A stretch of 64,000 bases of DNA from Heterocephalus glaber (lineage: Eukaryota > Chordata > Mammalia > Rodentia > Bathyergidae), in NCBI RefSeq assembly GCF_000247695.1, contig NW_004624783.1, positions 6,516,694 to 6,580,693 on the forward strand, given 5' to 3'. Positions within the stretch are counted from its first letter, which is position 1. Every line of letters begins with the position of its first letter. Below are positions 35,978 through 49,329 of the stretch, one piece after another. Made by a program: the position numbers and the translations under genes. A model generated the notes under the pieces. The model was not told the DNA's origin, searched no databases, and worked only from the letters and a program-made list of their open reading frames with translations.

Positions 35978-37021
35978 ATTTTATTACTACTACAATAGCT
36001 AGTTTCAAACAATTTCAGCCATTTTCATGAATCAGTAAAATTCTAAAAGTTCACATCCTGGTGTTTTGGTAAACTTATCCATGCTAAATAACTCTTTAAA
36101 AATATTTTGATTTTTTATAAAAGTGCTGGTAGAACATGCTTCAGAATAATTTGCAACCAAACAACTTCAGGTGTGACCATGGCACCTAAGCTTGCTAAGT
36201 AACTTCCCCAGAATTTCAAAGCTAGTGTTTCAATGCTATCTGATCTCTCAGCTCTGAGATGTGCTTTCTCCCACCTCTTTCAGTCCTCTGAAATTAGGGT
36301 ACATCCTTGAAACTGCTGTGGACCAGGCAACAATGGGTAAGGTTGTCACTTTCGCACACATGTGACCAGGGCCCATTCCCGGACACACACTTCAGCCCTT
36401 GTCTTTCAGCCAGTAAATCATTCAGCACCACCCGAGAAAGGCATGTGAGCACTGGCTGCTGTCTGATAACCTCCCAATTTCTGTTAAGACCAAGAAGCAC
36501 CCACATCAAATTTGTGGTAGGTTGGGAAAACAAAACCTCAAAAGATTTTTAAAGAAATATAGTAATACCATGCTCTTGATGGCAAGAATACAGTATTACA
36601 TGGAAAAAAACCAAAAAACACAGCAAGTGACTGAAACAAGTAATTAAAAAAGATGGACTGGATGTGAAGAAGTTTCAGGAATATCTTTATTTTACTTCAA
36701 GTTCCCTTTTTCTGTTTAAATAGAAGCAATATACTTATTGAAACAGTACATAATAATAAGTAAGTGTACAATAAAAATACTAGGTGATAAGCATTGTGTC
36801 AGAGTCATTAATATTTTTTCCTTCTTTGTGGTACAAAAATACTGGTGCATCTTATAACTGATTATGTCATAGACAGGATGAAATACAAGCTCCTCTGTGT
36901 TCCAACTTCTGCCTTCTATTTCCAGACCACAGTTCAAGGCTTTGTCACTTCACACTTGTAATATGTTAACTAACTCGTTTCACAGTTAAAGTAAAAACCA
37001 CTGAAAGTCAAAACCAGCTAC
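35978..37021. other. Intron 4 stretch with no recognised feature
   Basis: No exon or repeat recognised. Confidence 0.45.
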
Positions 37022-37290
37022 CAGGGCGGGGATTTAGCTCAGTGGCACCGGGCCTGCCTTACAAGCACAAGGTCCTGAGTTCGATCCTCAGTACCAACCC
37101 CCCCCCCCCAAAACAGCTACCAATTTCTCTTCCCCCAGTTCATTCTGTACACTAAAGCTTTTAAAACTTTGGAAACACTTGCCATCATCAAATATCATTC
37201 ACTGTGGGGCCAGGCTTTAGCTCAGTGGTTCTGGCACCTGCCTCACAATCGCAAGGTCCCAAGTTCGATCCCCAGTACTCCCCCAAAAAA
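37022..37290 (+). mobile_element. Two ID-like SINEs
   Basis: 37022-37113 with a C-run before the tail, flanks ACCAGCTACCA / AACAGCTACCA. 37205-37290. Confidence 0.88.
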
Positions 37291-37294
37291 GTCA

Positions 37295-37660
37295 ATTCAC
37301 TGAATACTTACTATGCCCTAAGCACCACTGCATATGTTGTCTCAATCCTCATACTACTGCATGTGTGTGTGTGTGTATGTGTATATGTGTGTTACTGGGG
37401 ATTGAATCCAAGGCTTTCACAATGAGTTACTTCAACCTTTTTCATTTTGAGACAGGGTCTTGCTAAACTGACCAGGCTGGGCTCAAATTTGACATCCTCC
37501 TGCCTCAGCCTCTCAAGCAGCCTTATAATTCCTTAAGAAAAATACTATTATTCCCACTTTACAGATAAGAAAATTAAGGCTTAATAAACATAACATCTTC
37601 CATAACATAAAGCTAATAAGTATATAGCTGCAAATCAATGTAATTTTTTATCTAGATCTA
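37295..37660 (+). repeat. MIR interrupted by (GT)n and an ID-B1 dimer
   Basis: MIR start GAATACTTACTATGCCCTAA at 37301; its CCCACTTTACAGATAAGAAA resumes at 37553. Between lie (GT)n at 37360-37391 and an antisense dimer at 37393-37525. Confidence 0.7.
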
Positions 37661-37869
37661 AAGCCTGAATGTTCAGCCACTTCATTTTCATTTATCTTTC
37701 TCAAAAAACTCAGTTTCCATTTTTTAATAGGATCAAGTATGGGCTTCTTAGCCAAGCATTTCAACCTTAACAGTCATTCTCCACTTTTTAAATATTCCTC
37801 TGCCATCAGATAGGACTGGGTCTGTCCACCCTGAGACTTGGAATGGCACCCTCTTGGGTTCCTGTTACA

Positions 37870-38150
37870 GTAGCTTGCCTTATCCATGGTTTTAGTTCCC
37901 CGTGGTCAAGCTGGTCCAAAAATATTAATATTTGCCTAGATTCTTTCAAGAGAGAAAGGCCATACACTACCATAATTTTATGGCCTAATGTTGCAATTGC
38001 TTGATTCTTAGCTATTGTTAATCTCTTACTGTGCATTAACTTTATCATGGGTATGCACATATAGGAAAAAGTAGGCAGGGGCTCAGTACTGTCTTTGGTT
38101 TCAGGCATCCTTGGGGGTCCTGGAACGCTCCTGTGGATTGGGAGACTGCA
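37870..38150 (+). mobile_element. Tigger-like (pogo) non-autonomous DNA transposon
   Basis: Carries CTTATCCATGGTTTTAG, TGTTAATCTCTTACTGTGC, ACTTTATCATGGGTATG and GGTTTCAGGCATCCTTGGGG, the arrangement of Tigger-family internal-deletion elements. The 128-residue antisense frame here is not a gene. Confidence 0.75.
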
Positions 38151-38179
38151 GTGCACAATCATAGAGCCTTTTGGGCAAC

Positions 38180-38500
38180 TCTGCTCACTCACCTCTTGCT
38201 TTAGCTGGCTAAGCCTTTTCCTTCATCCTTGCACATCTAGCAAGTTCTTTTCTATCTCTGAGTTGTTAATTCTGCTTCTTCTCCAAATATCACCCATATT
38301 TTAATGTCCAATTCAATGTCGACCAGTCCTGAAAAACCTTCAGTGCTCCTGCTACATTCTCTTCTCTGTGAAATTCTCACAGTGTAAATGATGATGTGTC
38401 ATGTACACTGTTTCCAGAACACATTGTACACAACCAGCGTGCAACATATTAGTGCAGGGACTAGGTCTTTTGTTTATTTTTTAAATATCTATCATGAAAC
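38180..38500 (+). repeat. Old LINE2 3' end (probable)
   Basis: Runs from CTCTTGCTTTAGCTGGC through a GTGCAGGGACTAGGTC motif near 38450, as in L2 tails. Confidence 0.45.
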
Positions 38501-38776
38501 ACTTCATGAATTCAGACATGTGCAGTAGTACTTTAACAAACATTCTCACACTTTTCAGAGATGGAAGGTGTTTACAGAAGTCACTAGGGTTCTGGGCACA
38601 CAATGTGCTTGTTGAATATATAGAAACTGGCTGGTATAATCAGATCACTGGGCCTTTAGTCAGGCTGCAAATGCAGTCCCAGACAAGATACCATTATTTC
38701 TTCCACATTTCTGAAGCTTTTCTGGATACAAGAGGGGTGTTCAGATGGTCCCATGAAAGAATTTTTTAAAGTTTAT

Positions 38777-38985
38777 AGCTGGGCGTGGTGGTGGTGCACT
38801 CCTGTAATCTTACCACTCTGGGAGGCTGAGTCAGGAAGATCACAAGTTTGAACCCAGTCTGGTCAACTTAGAGATTTAGCGACTCTTCTTTAGAAATAAA
38901 AAATTTAAAAAGGGCTGGGGATGTAGCTCACTGCAAAGACCCTGGGTTAATCCCTAATACAGGGGTGGGGTAGGGGGTGGGGTGT
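38777..38985 (+). mobile_element. B1-ID dimer
   Basis: B1 part GCTGGGCGTGGTGGTGGTGC, then ID part GGGCTGGGGATGTAGCTCAC. Confidence 0.8.
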
Positions 38986-40127
38986 ACCCTCTTCAAGCTC
39001 CTCTGAGACCAACAATATTTTGTGGTCCTGGTATATAACCAAGAGCTGCCCTGAGACAGAGCTAGCCTCAGCTCTAGATTCTAGAGCACGTGTGGCTCCA
39101 AGCCAGGCCCCAGGCTGTGGTCCATGAAGTTATGATGGCCTGGTTCTATTCTCTCTTCAGTGTCAGGTCTTTAGTTTCTACCTTAGACCCCTGGATCCCT
39201 AGTTTTGAACCTTGAAACTTCAAAGAACTGAGATGGGCTCTTTATCTTACACGTTGTATCCAACAATGTTAATATTTGTTGAATAAGTAAATACATGAGC
39301 AGTCAGCTTGTACTGCTTTTGAAATAGGTTTCCACCTTCATGTAAATGAAGCTATTTTAAAAAACCTATACTAGTTAGTTCAGGATGCAGTTCACTTATG
39401 TATTGGAAAGAGCAAATGAAACACAGGCAGAAGCTGGTAATAGCTCCAGAGCTACCTTCTGCTTCTGTGACTAAGTGACTCTGCATGTAAAGCTGGCTCG
39501 TCATCTCCAGGGTGGCCCTATCTACATGGGTTACTGGCTCTGAGGAGAGCTCTAACTTGATAACTCCCATGATTCTTCTTGGGAAATTCACTCTCTGCTC
39601 CTCAAGAGCATATGTCCAGGCCTATTCCTACAAACCCAGTGCACACATCTGATGTGGTATTTAAGTCACCAGGAGAACAACTGCAGGGCCCAGCAGCTTT
39701 AAACTCCACCAACTTGCCAGTGCTTTTCATGCCACATCCCAAGCTCTTTACACAGAAGGACGACAATCAACTTTTATTAATTTCAACTGCTTGCCAGGGA
39801 GGTCAGTATTTTTATCCTTACTTTATACTTGAGGACACTGAGTCACATATAGGAAGAATCAAGCGCAGAATCATTTTTAAAAATCAGCACTTAAAAATGG
39901 CTTTCCCTGAAGTGGGGTTTCTCGCTGCCTGTGCCTCCTTCTGTAGGATGACCCCAACCCAATAGGCTACTGAACTAGCCTGTCTGAAGGTTGATGACTT
40001 GGTTGTACTATGGTGTCGAGCATTCATTAAGAATGACACCCCAAAGGCCAAAACACTCACCAGAGGTGTTCTGGGGGTCTTCTACTTTGTTTCAAAGAGG
40101 AGGCTTAGAGAGACAAAAGTTTGTTTT
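38986..40127. other. Intron 4 stretch, mostly unique
   Basis: No exon recognised; a possible MIR trace near 39815-39865. The 128-residue frame at 39579-39965 is unsupported. Confidence 0.45.
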
Positions 40128-41968
40128 GTTTTGAGATAATGTCTCAGTATGGACTCCAGGATGGCCTTAAACTTGCTACGTAGCCCAGGCTGTCCTTGAA
40201 CTCATGAGCTCCTGACTCAGCCTTCCCAGTGCTGAGATTAGATGCATGCAGCACCATGTCCAACTAACAAAGGTTTTAAACAAAGGACTTCAGATTTAAA
40301 GGCAGTGGAGCCTAAGAAACCTTCAATTTCTGGGTAAGGAATTTTCATCATCTATCACAGTACAGGTTTTCTGAGAGTGAACCTAGTTCTGATTAATTTT
40401 TTCACTACCCCACATATCTATAGGGAAATAAAAAATAATTACAAAGAAAAAAATGTGTACAAAAAATAGTTACAAAGATAAGTACCTAACTATAAATTGG
40501 GAGGAGTGCTATAAAAGATGACATAAACAGCCAAGTATGGTGGCACACATCTGTAATCCCAGCACTCAAGAGGCTAAGGCAGGAGGATCACTGTGAGTTG
40601 GAGGCCAGGCTGGGCTACATAGCAAGACCCTGCCTCAAAAAACAAAAACAAACAAAAAAAGTTTGGGGATATAGTTCAGTATGAAGGCCCTGGGTTTACT
40701 CACTAGCAACACACACATACACACACACTCGTGTGTACAAAGGATGATATAACCTAACTTCATAGATCTTTCCTTCTCAAAGTCTCAATTTAGATCCAAT
40801 GTAGGATTCAGATTTGGAAACCAAATGTACATTTAAAAATTTCTGAGTGCTGCCAAAGATTACAAGCAATTACTAAAGGAAAGCCCAGGGGCTGGTACTG
40901 GGATGTGGGAGTGTGATGAAGAGCAAAGGAGAGTGAGTCCCTGCCTCTTGGAGCTTTCAATCCAGTTGGAGACAGACATGGTTAAAATAACCACACAAAA
41001 AAGAAAGGTGCATCTGTATGTACTAAGTGCTCAGAGGTGGTGTGTGCCTTGACCTGCTCAGGAATGCCAGAGAAAGCTTCACCAAGGAAGGTTCACCCGA
41101 GCTGAGTTCTTAAACAGGAATAAAAGCCAGGAAGGCAAAATGGGAGCTAAGAGAGAGAACCCAGAGAGAGAGGCGCATACCTAGAGTCCTGTGGAGAGAG
41201 AAGCAGTGGATGCAGAGAAGATAAACCGGGGACCACTGGAGTCAGAGAAAGGATTCTTGCACTGACAAGGAAATGGAATGGAGCCCAGATCTAGGGGCTG
41301 CAGTCCTGGTGATGGAAGTGGAGAAAAGTGGCTGGATTTGAGAGCTATCTGAAAGATGGACAGCTGGGCATGATGGGGCACACCTATAATCCCAGCACTT
41401 CAGAGGCTGAGGCAGGAGGATTGCCATGAGTTCAAGGCCCACCTAGGCTACATAGTGAGACTTTCTCTCAAAAAAACCCAGAAAAAAACCCAGAGAATAA
41501 AATGATGGTTGGGCTCTAGGGTAGAGGGAGGGGTACTTAAAATAGTTCCAAGTTTCTGCCTTGTATGACTGAAGTGGGGGAACAGATACTTGGAGCAGAT
41601 TTGACTTGGAGGAAGGAAGAAAAGACTTAAGGAGAAGATTTTTTCTTTTAGTCACAATCTTTTGGAAATATTTTTAATGCCTAGTTTGTGTAATTTGTAT
41701 CTTCAATATCTACAGACAGATAAAACTTTCTCTATACTGGCTCTAAGGCAAATCATTTAACCTCTCTGAGCTAATATTCTTGTTTGCAAAATGATAATAA
41801 ACTTTACCTCTCAGGGTTACTATCAGAATTATTGAGAATATATATAATTCAAAGTTTTAAAAAATCTGCTACGCTGGGCTAGGGATTTAGCTCAGTGGCA
41901 CCACACCTGCCTTGCAAGCGCAAGGCCCTCAGTTGGATTTCTGGTACCAAAAAAAACACACAAAAACC
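40128..41968. mobile_element. B1, dimer, MIR and ID copies
   Basis: B1 40128-40262 (-). B1-ID dimer 40528-40735 (+), ending in (CA)n. B1 41360-41480 (+). Antisense MIR 41730-41850 (CATTTAACCTCTCTGAGC, TGCAAAATGATAATAA). ID 41874-41968 (+). Confidence 0.8.
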
Positions 41969-42589
41969 CCCTGCTATACTATATAAATGTTAGTTACAAG
42001 AATCCTCTGAATTCAACAATTCCATGAACACATATACTATGCAGATTTACTTTTCAAGTAGGATCAGATTCGACATATAATTCTATAACCTGCTTTTTCT
42101 ACTTAAAATGTCATCATCTGAACGTGTCAACTAAAAGATCTATATTATCATATTTGGTGATAGTACAGTAACCCTGTCTATGGATGAGCCATAAGTTTAT
42201 CTAACAAGTCCTTTATCTTTGAAATTTTAGGTTATTAAATTTCCAAAAAATGCTACAAAAATGCAAAAATCAAAAACAAAATGGCACTGTGTACTCTGGG
42301 AGGCTGAGGCACAGGATCCCAAGTTCAAAACCTAAGCCTAAGCAACTTGGTGAGTATTTTTCTATTCTTACCAGTATCTACAAGATGTTCTTCAGCTTAA
42401 TGATGCAGTTATAGCCCAATAAACTCATCATATGCTGAATGCTCTCTGAAAGTAAATCACAGAATGGCTGTATGGGAGATCAGTCAAGTCAGAAAGTCAT
42501 TAAGTCCCCTGTGCTAAGTCAGGACTGCCTGTATGACTGCCGCACCTTGTGTATATGGCTGTATAGCTTCCTTCTTCCTTTTGCTTGCT

Positions 42590-43540
42590 TGGCATGGTAA
42601 GTTTTTCTATTTTATTAGGTCTTTCACAGAACCAATTCTTGAATTTAACAACTCTATCTTTTCCTGTGTGTTCACTCATTAATTACTCCCATGTGTTTAC
42701 TTATTCGTGTATAGGTATTTTATAACAACCTTACTAATTCTACTCTGATCTTTATATTCTCATTTATATTTTGCTTTCTTGTTCTGGAAGATATTGAAGC
42801 CTCTTACTACCATTTTGGATTTTTTTCTTTTTTAAAAATTTTATCTTTTTTTTCCTGGTACCGGGGATCAAACTCAGGACCTTGTGCTTTCGAGGCAGGT
42901 GTGGTGCGATTAAGTTAAATCCCTGCCCCTTAAATTTTATCTTTTGATCTACATGTTTTAGCCAGGCATGGTGGCACATGCCTATAATTACAGCACTTGG
43001 GAGGCTGAGGCAGGAGGATTGCTGTGAGTTCAAGGCAAGCCTGGGCTACATAGTGAGTTCAAGGCCAGTCTGAATTACATAGCAAGACTTTGTCTCAAAA
43101 AATAAAAAAATAAAAAAAAAATAAAACCCCCCAAAACTGATCTACATGTTTTGATTTAATGTTAACTGATAAAAGGTTCATTATAAATTTATACTGATTT
43201 TTAATACTAAATGACCTCTGGCTCTCAGTTAATACATTTTTGCCTTGAGAATCTGGCTTTGTCTCATATTAATGCTATGACGCATGTTTTTTTTTGTTTT
43301 TGTTTTTGTTTTTTTTTGGTACTGGGGATTGAACTTGGGACCTTTCGCCTGCAAGGCAGATGGCAGAACCACTGAGCTAAATCCCCGGCCCCTAATCCAT
43401 GGTTTTTTTTTTGGTACCGGGGATCAAACTTGGGTCCTTGCACTTGTGCAGCAGGTGGCAAAACCACTGAGCTAAATCCCCGGCCCCCTAATCCATGTTT
43501 TATTGTCTGACATACTTTTGTCTCTTTACTTTTAACATTT
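42590..43540 (-). mobile_element. L1 ORF2 fragment (antisense) carrying four SINEs
   Basis: L1 pieces TCTACTCTGATCTTTATATT, CTGGCTCTCAGTTAATAC and TTGTCTGACATACTTTTGTC. Inserts: ID 42848-42930 (-), B1 42958-43135 (+), ID 43287-43392 (-) and ID 43402-43487 (-). The last has TSD CCTAATCCATG (43391-43401, 43487-43497). Confidence 0.75.
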
Positions 43541-43594
43541 ATAACAACTTTATTGAGATATAATTTATACTTCGCATAATGGTATAAATTATAT

Positions 43595-44015
43595 TATGTT
43601 TTCTAAGGGCTGTCACAAATTACAAATTTGATGGCTTAAAACCACACAAATTTATTTTATTGGTCATACTGGGCTAAAGTCAAGGTTGCTGGCAGGCTGG
43701 ATCCTCTGGAGGCTCTTGTGAGAACCTATTTATTTGCCTGGTCTAGCGTCTGTCTGGCCTGTTTCTCTAGTTTCCAACCTCTTCCTGGTAGCCACCTTCT
43801 TGCATCCACCAACACATAATACTTATATATCAATTTCCTTTTGCCTCTCTCTTATAAAGATACTTGTGATTACATTTAGGGTTTACCTAATCTCCCCATT
43901 TTGAGATTTTTAATTTCATCATGTCTGCAATTTACCTTTTTACCATACAAGATACCATTCTCAGGTTCTAGGGTTAGGAACTGGAGCTGGGAGACCATTG
44001 TTCAGCTCATCATAC
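43595..44015 (-). repeat. MaLR (MLT1-type) LTR, antisense
   Basis: Reads in antisense with TGGCTTAAAACCACACAAAT, TTATTTTATTGG, then CTCTTATAAAGATACTTGTG and CATGTCTGCAA, the order expected for an MLT1-class LTR in reverse. Old and diverged. Confidence 0.7.
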
Positions 44016-44029
44016 TGTATAATTCACTC

Positions 44030-46080
44030 ACTTAACATGTACAATTCAGTATATCAGAGAGTTCTATAGCTATCATCACAATCTAATTTTTTTGGTACTG
44101 GGAATCGAACTCAGGACCTTGCGCTTGCCAGACAGGTGCTGCCTGAGCTACATAACCAGCCCCCACAATCTAATTTTAGAACATTTTTCTCCCCAACAAA
44201 AGAAACTCTGTATCATCTGGCTGTCACTCTCATTCCTTCCTCTCCCTTCCCAAGCTCCTGGCAACCAGGAATCTACTTTATATATAGATTTGCTACATTG
44301 CATCTAAATGCAATCATAATATATGGTCTTTATTTTTTGTAGAGCTGGGGAAATATCTGGTTCTTTGTGATTGATTAGGTTCTTTCACTCAGCATGATTT
44401 CAAGGTTCATGTATGATATAGTATATAACCATATTCCTTTTTTTTTCTGGATAAGCCCGTTGTATAGGTATACCACACTTCATTAATTTATCCATTGACA
44501 GATATTTGGGTTGTCACCACTTTTTGGCTATTATGACTAATCCTGCTCTGAACATTCTATGCAAGTTTGTGTGTGAACAGGTCTTGAGTTCTCTTGCGTA
44601 CTGCTTAGGAGTAAAATTGCTGGAACAAAAGATAACTCTACTTTAAATATTTTGGGAAATTGTTGAACTATTTTCCAAAGAAACTACACTACTTTACATT
44701 CTCAACAGCAATATATAACTGTTCTTTACATCCTTGTTGTTGAAGTTTATATCTAGATGTCCCACCAAAGCCTCATGCCTCACAGGTGGGCTCTGGGGAG
44801 TGACTGGATCATGGGGCAGAGATACTCAGCAATGGATCAGTCTGCTGATGAGTTCACAGCTAAATGTGAAGTTAGGAAGTGAAGCCTGGTTGGAGAAGGC
44901 CACTGGGGTGTGCCCTGCAAGGTTTATCTTTCTCAGCTATTCCTATCACCCTCTCAGCTTCCCGCTGCCACACCACGAGCAATTCTCCTCTATTGTGCCA
45001 CTCTGCCTGGGGGCCAGCCCACCATGGACTGAAACCTCTACAAACTGGTAGCCAAAACAAACCTCCTAGGGCTGGGGATTTAGCTCAGTGGTTCCGCTGC
45101 CTGCTTCGAAAGTGCAAGGTCCCACCCCATCAAGAATTTGATCACTGGTACCAAAAAAACAAAAAACACCTCCTTTATGTCATGGGTTTTGCATACTGTA
45201 TTACAGCAAAGAGAAAGTAACTAACAGATTTTGGTATGAAGAATGGGGCTGTTATTCTAGCAGGTGTGAAGTATTCTCATTTCCTTAATAACTAATGATC
45301 CTTTATCATTATTTGACATTAGGAAAGTGAAAATAAAAATCTCATTTTCAATGATAAATGACTAATAATAATTAATGATAAAGATTAGGGCCGGGATTTA
45401 GCTCAGTGGTTCCACTGCCTGCCTTGCAAGCGCAAGGTCCTGAGTTCGATCTATCTCTAGCACACCTCCCCCCCAAAGATGACTATATAGTGCTCATTTT
45501 CTTTTTGGTCATTTTTATGACTTTCTTGGAGAAATAGTCAAATCTTTGCACATTTTATTTATTTATTTTCCCCAGTACTGGGGATTGAACTCAGGACCTT
45601 GTGCTTGTGAGTCAGGCATGGTGCCACTGAACTAAATCCCCAGCCCTCTGCCCATTTTAAATTGGGTTGAGTTGTAAGAGCTCTTTTTTTTTTTTTTTTT
45701 TTAAGGTAAGATCTCCTGTTGTAGTTCAGGCTGGCTCTGAACTCACTACATAGCCCAGGCTGGCCTTGAACTCATGACGATCCTCCTGTCTCGGCCTCCA
45801 GAGGGCTGGGATTACAGGCGTGTGGCATCACATCCAGCTTGTGTAAGAGTTCTTTATATAGTCTCCATACAAGTTTTTGTTATTAGATATATAATCTGCA
45901 AGCATTTTCTCCCATTCTCTGGGTTGCTTTTTCCTTTCTTGATGGTATCATTTGCAGCTGTTTTAACATTTCTGCCATGTCATACAACTTGAATAGTTAT
46001 ATTTTGATTGGGACTAATGTTCCAATCTGAAAGAAAATCTTTGAATTTAACAAAGCATCTTAAACTATTCATATTTATAG
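44030..46080 (-). mobile_element. L1 (antisense) split by an LTR element and five SINEs
   Basis: L1 3' to ORF2 sequence in reverse: TCAGCATGATTTCAAGGTTC, CTGGATAAGCCCGTTGTATA, TTCTCAACAGCAATATATAA, resuming at GCAGGTGTGAAG (45260) and TCTTGGAGAAATAGTCAA. Inserts: ID 44089-44160 (-; TSD CACAATCTAATTTT), the LTR element with its ID, ID 45387-45472 (+), ID 45556-45646 (-) and B1 45690-45838 (-). Confidence 0.78.
44735..45232 (+). repeat. MaLR-like LTR element
   Basis: Contains AGATGTCCCACCAAAGCC, AGTGACTGGATCATGG, ACCATGGACTGAAACC and a terminal ACAGCAAAGAGAAAGTAACT. Same family as 50904-51388 and 59992-61545. It interrupts an antisense L1 and is itself interrupted by an ID SINE at 45069-45162 that has lost its normal B box. 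Confidence 0.7.
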
Positions 46081-46084
46081 TTTA

Positions 46085-47515
46085 CAACAGAATGGGGAGG
46101 GGGCTGGGGATTAAATCTAGGCCTTTGTGTTAAGTTACATCCCTGGCCCTTTTTTTTTTGGAGGCAAAGTCACCCAGGCTGGGCCTCCTAGAGTGCTAGT
46201 ATTACAAGCATGAGCCACCACACCTGGCTTACAACAGTTAATTGGTCTTACTTGTACTTTTATTTATTTATTTTTGGTGTTTTTGAGACAGGGTCTCACT
46301 ATGTAGTTCAGGCTGGCCTTGAAAACTCACTAGGTAACACACACTGGACTCAAACTCAGAGATCCTCCTGCCTCAGCCTCCCAAATGCTAGAATTACAGG
46401 TTTGTGACACCACACCTGGGATCATTTGTATTATAGTGTTTTATATTTTATAACTGTGCATGTGTATTAATTTCTTCTGTTGTTCTTTATCTTTTGTGTG
46501 TGTGTGTGTGGTACTGGGGAGCTAACTCAGGACCTTGTGCTTGTGAGGCAGGCACGGTGCCACTGAGTTAAATCCCCACCCTGTTCTTTATCTTTTGTAT
46601 AAAGACTTTGTGGGGGTTTTCTTCCTTTTTTCTTTAGTGTTCTAGAAGACATGTTCTGCTTCTGATTTTTCTGGTATTTGCATTTTTAACCTAGCTTTAT
46701 CAAGCATCAGTCAATGGTAAAATATATTCTGCTATTATTTTAGTAGTCTATTCTGTTTACAGATATATCTTTTTGTACTATATGAAGGAAATCAGCAGTT
46801 TCTCAAAAACTTTCTTTTGAATTTTTCAACAGTAATTTTCAGAGGTATTTGGGTCTTCTAGTTGTGTCTTTCATGGATCATATTATCATTCTTATTGGTA
46901 GCAGCACTTTTTAAATTGTCTGGTTTTTTGGTTTTTTGGGTTTTTTTTGAGGCAAGGTCTAGCTTTATATTTCAGACAGCCCTTGAACTCACTATGGAGC
47001 CCAGGGTGGCCTCCAACTCACAGCAATCCAGCCTCAGCTTCCTGAGTGAGGGGATTTCAGGAGTGCACCACCACACCCGGCACAGCACTGTTTTAGAAAA
47101 GAAGATATGCCCAGATTTCATATTTATCAACAATGTGATGATAAGGGCTGCTTGTCAGGCATGGTTGGAACTAGAAGCCTTCTACCACATTCTCTTAAGG
47201 AAAGGTCCTAATATTTGCAATCCTAGGACCTCAGAAATTGGGAAAACTCAAAACAAGACTCAAAAACATTAAGAGATAGCCAGCTGGCGCTGAGGATTTA
47301 GCTCAGTGGTTCTGGTGCCTGACTCAAAAGTGGAAGGACCCAAGTTCAATCCCCAGTACCAACAAAAAAACAAACAAAAGAAATAGCCAGCTGTGGTAGT
47401 ACATGCCTGTAATCCTAGCACTCAGAAGGCTGATGCAGGATGACTGCTTGTGCCCATGACTTCAAGACCAGCCTGAGCAACACAGCAAGTCCTCATCTCA
47501 ATCAATCAAATTTCA
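46085..47515. mobile_element. SINE-dense stretch
   Basis: ID-B1 dimer 46085-46228 (-). B1 46268-46424 (-). ID 46506-46583 (-; TSD TGTTCTTTATCTTTTGT). B1 46925-47082 (-). ID 47286-47377 (+; TSD ATAGCCAGCTG). B1 47383-47510 (+). Confidence 0.85.
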
Positions 47516-47973
47516 AAGTAAAAAATATTCAAATATATTTCTAAATTGAAGCATAATGTTCAATTCTTTGAAGAAATGTAAGAAGTTTCATATATTTGTA
47601 ATTTTATCTATTTGCAACTCAAATATCTGGTCATTAAACATTCCAAAGTTTGTCTCATTAAGTTAACATCTTGAAATGATCTAGCATTTTGCTTTGGACA
47701 TAAATCAGTAATTTTCTTACAAAATTTTGCATTTTTTTCTCAACAGACAAAAACATTATCTTTCTTCCCACTGTATCTAGTTAAGGAAAATACCGTATTA
47801 TAGTAATGATCCTTTTTATTTTTATCTGCATAAACAGCTTTGAAGACCAGTCCCCATCTTCCATCCTTGGATGAAGGAAGGGTAGAAGCACTAACTACTG
47901 AAGTGAAAAGAGGATCAATAACAACCCACACAGAGTAAAAGGCAATTTAGAACACAGTTTTGTTCTAACTTAC

Positions 47974-48100
47974 CACATTTTCCAAAGGTGCTGCACCAAA
48001 CACCTTAAAGACGGGGTTGGGTTTGGAGGGTGAGATACAGAGGACAATAGCTTGCTGTCCCACTCGAGTAGTATATTCATCTAATGTAGCTCGAAGTTTC
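47974..48100 (-). CDS. NRF1: NRF1 exon 4: DNA-binding domain, first part (residues 113-155)
   Basis: The exon is 127 bases, acceptor CTGATTCAG, donor GTAAGT. It completes Arg113 and encodes KLRATLDEYTTRVGQQ, then AIVLCISPSKPNPVFKVFG and AAPLENV, ending in phase 0 after Val155. This is the start of the conserved DNA-binding domain shared with Drosophila erect wing and sea urchin P3A2. The flanks within 150 bases are free of recognisable SINEs. Confidence 0.97.
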
Positions 48101-48649
48101 CTGAATCAGAGTGGAAAAAATAAAAACAATTAAAGTAGACAGACATTACAGTGACATAGGTTAAACTTCCTTTAGCTTGAGACAATTATTCCTAATAACA
48201 TATGTGTAGCTTTACCCTAAACGTGAAAAGGGGTGTGCTGAAGTGTGATATCCTCTTCAGCAAAAGTATGTATACACTTCTCTTAAAGACCAACAGCTAG
48301 CCCCCTGACATGAGTGTTTCCTGTGGTTTTGTCCGGGGCCGCAGGTGTGATGATTTTGAATACAGCAAGTATCATCCTTCCTGATCTTACCAAGACCAGC
48401 CATTGGTACTTAATGAGGATTCATGCTAAAATATCTTCTTACGGACATCATTATATCATCTCCATGCTTATGAAGGGCTCAAATGACTTGCTTCTAACTT
48501 CTTTTACTGATACAGTCATTGCTTATTTTTCACTAACGTTTTAATGAATATTACTCTAAAAACACTGTGCTTTCAGATTTTCACTGTGACATAAACAATA
48601 ATTCTACAGGATTCCACTAATGAGGACGTAATGAGAAGAGCTTTGACAA
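48101..48649. other. Intron 3 start with no recognised feature
   Basis: Unique sequence next to exon 4; no repeat recognised. Confidence 0.5.
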
Positions 48650-48965
48650 ACATAGCAGCCCCCCTTATCTGTAAGAAACATGACCCAAATCCCCCAGTGG
48701 ATACCAAAACATATACACATACACCAAATACACACACACACACACACACACACATTTTTCCCTATACATAGATACTGCTGATAAAGTTTCACTTATAAAC
48801 TAGGTACAGTAAGAGATTAGCAATAACTAATAATAAAATAGGATAATTATAACAATATACTATAAGGGGTTATTTAAAAGTTATGAAGTATTTACTCTGG
48901 AATTTTGCACTTAATTTTTTTCAGACTATGTTTGACCACAGTTAACTAAAACAACGGAAAACAAA
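48650..48965 (-). mobile_element. Tigger-like DNA transposon, antisense, with (AC)n
   Basis: Contains CCCCCAGTGGATACC, CCCTATACATAGATACTGCT, GTACAGTAAGAGATTAGCAA and AATTATAACAATATACTATA, reverse-orientation Tigger sequence. An AC microsatellite at 48728-48754 has grown inside it. Confidence 0.75.
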
Positions 48966-49329
48966 CTCACATATAAGAGATTACTATAGAGCAACAATGC
49001 ATGAAACAGAAACACTGTTCTTTTCCTCTTCATCACAAAAGATTATCCTTTAGTTCTACATTTCATAATTCTTCTGGGAATACAGTCTACACCTTAAGGT
49101 AGTGGTGGGCAAGGGGCCACATACCAAACAAGAAATCTGTAGCATTCTTTGAAGGAATGGTTCATATTTATTGTCTCCAATTCCTCCTGTTGGTTCTCTC
49201 TTGAAGACACTCCAATCCTTTTACTTTCATCATTCCCTTAAAAACTCTCTTGTCCAGTTTATCTAATGGTCAATTTGTACCTTATTCAAGCTGTAAGCAG
49301 CATTAGACAGGGCTGATCACATACCCTCT

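Noticed and set aside
36294..36552. Unique block with frames on both strands
   Set aside because: Paired antisense frames without splice sites or homology; conservation cannot be judged from one sequence.
49090..49140. GTAGTGGTGGGCAAGGGGCC, like a Charlie hAT terminus
   Set aside because: Only one end is visible and no partner terminus or TSD could be found.
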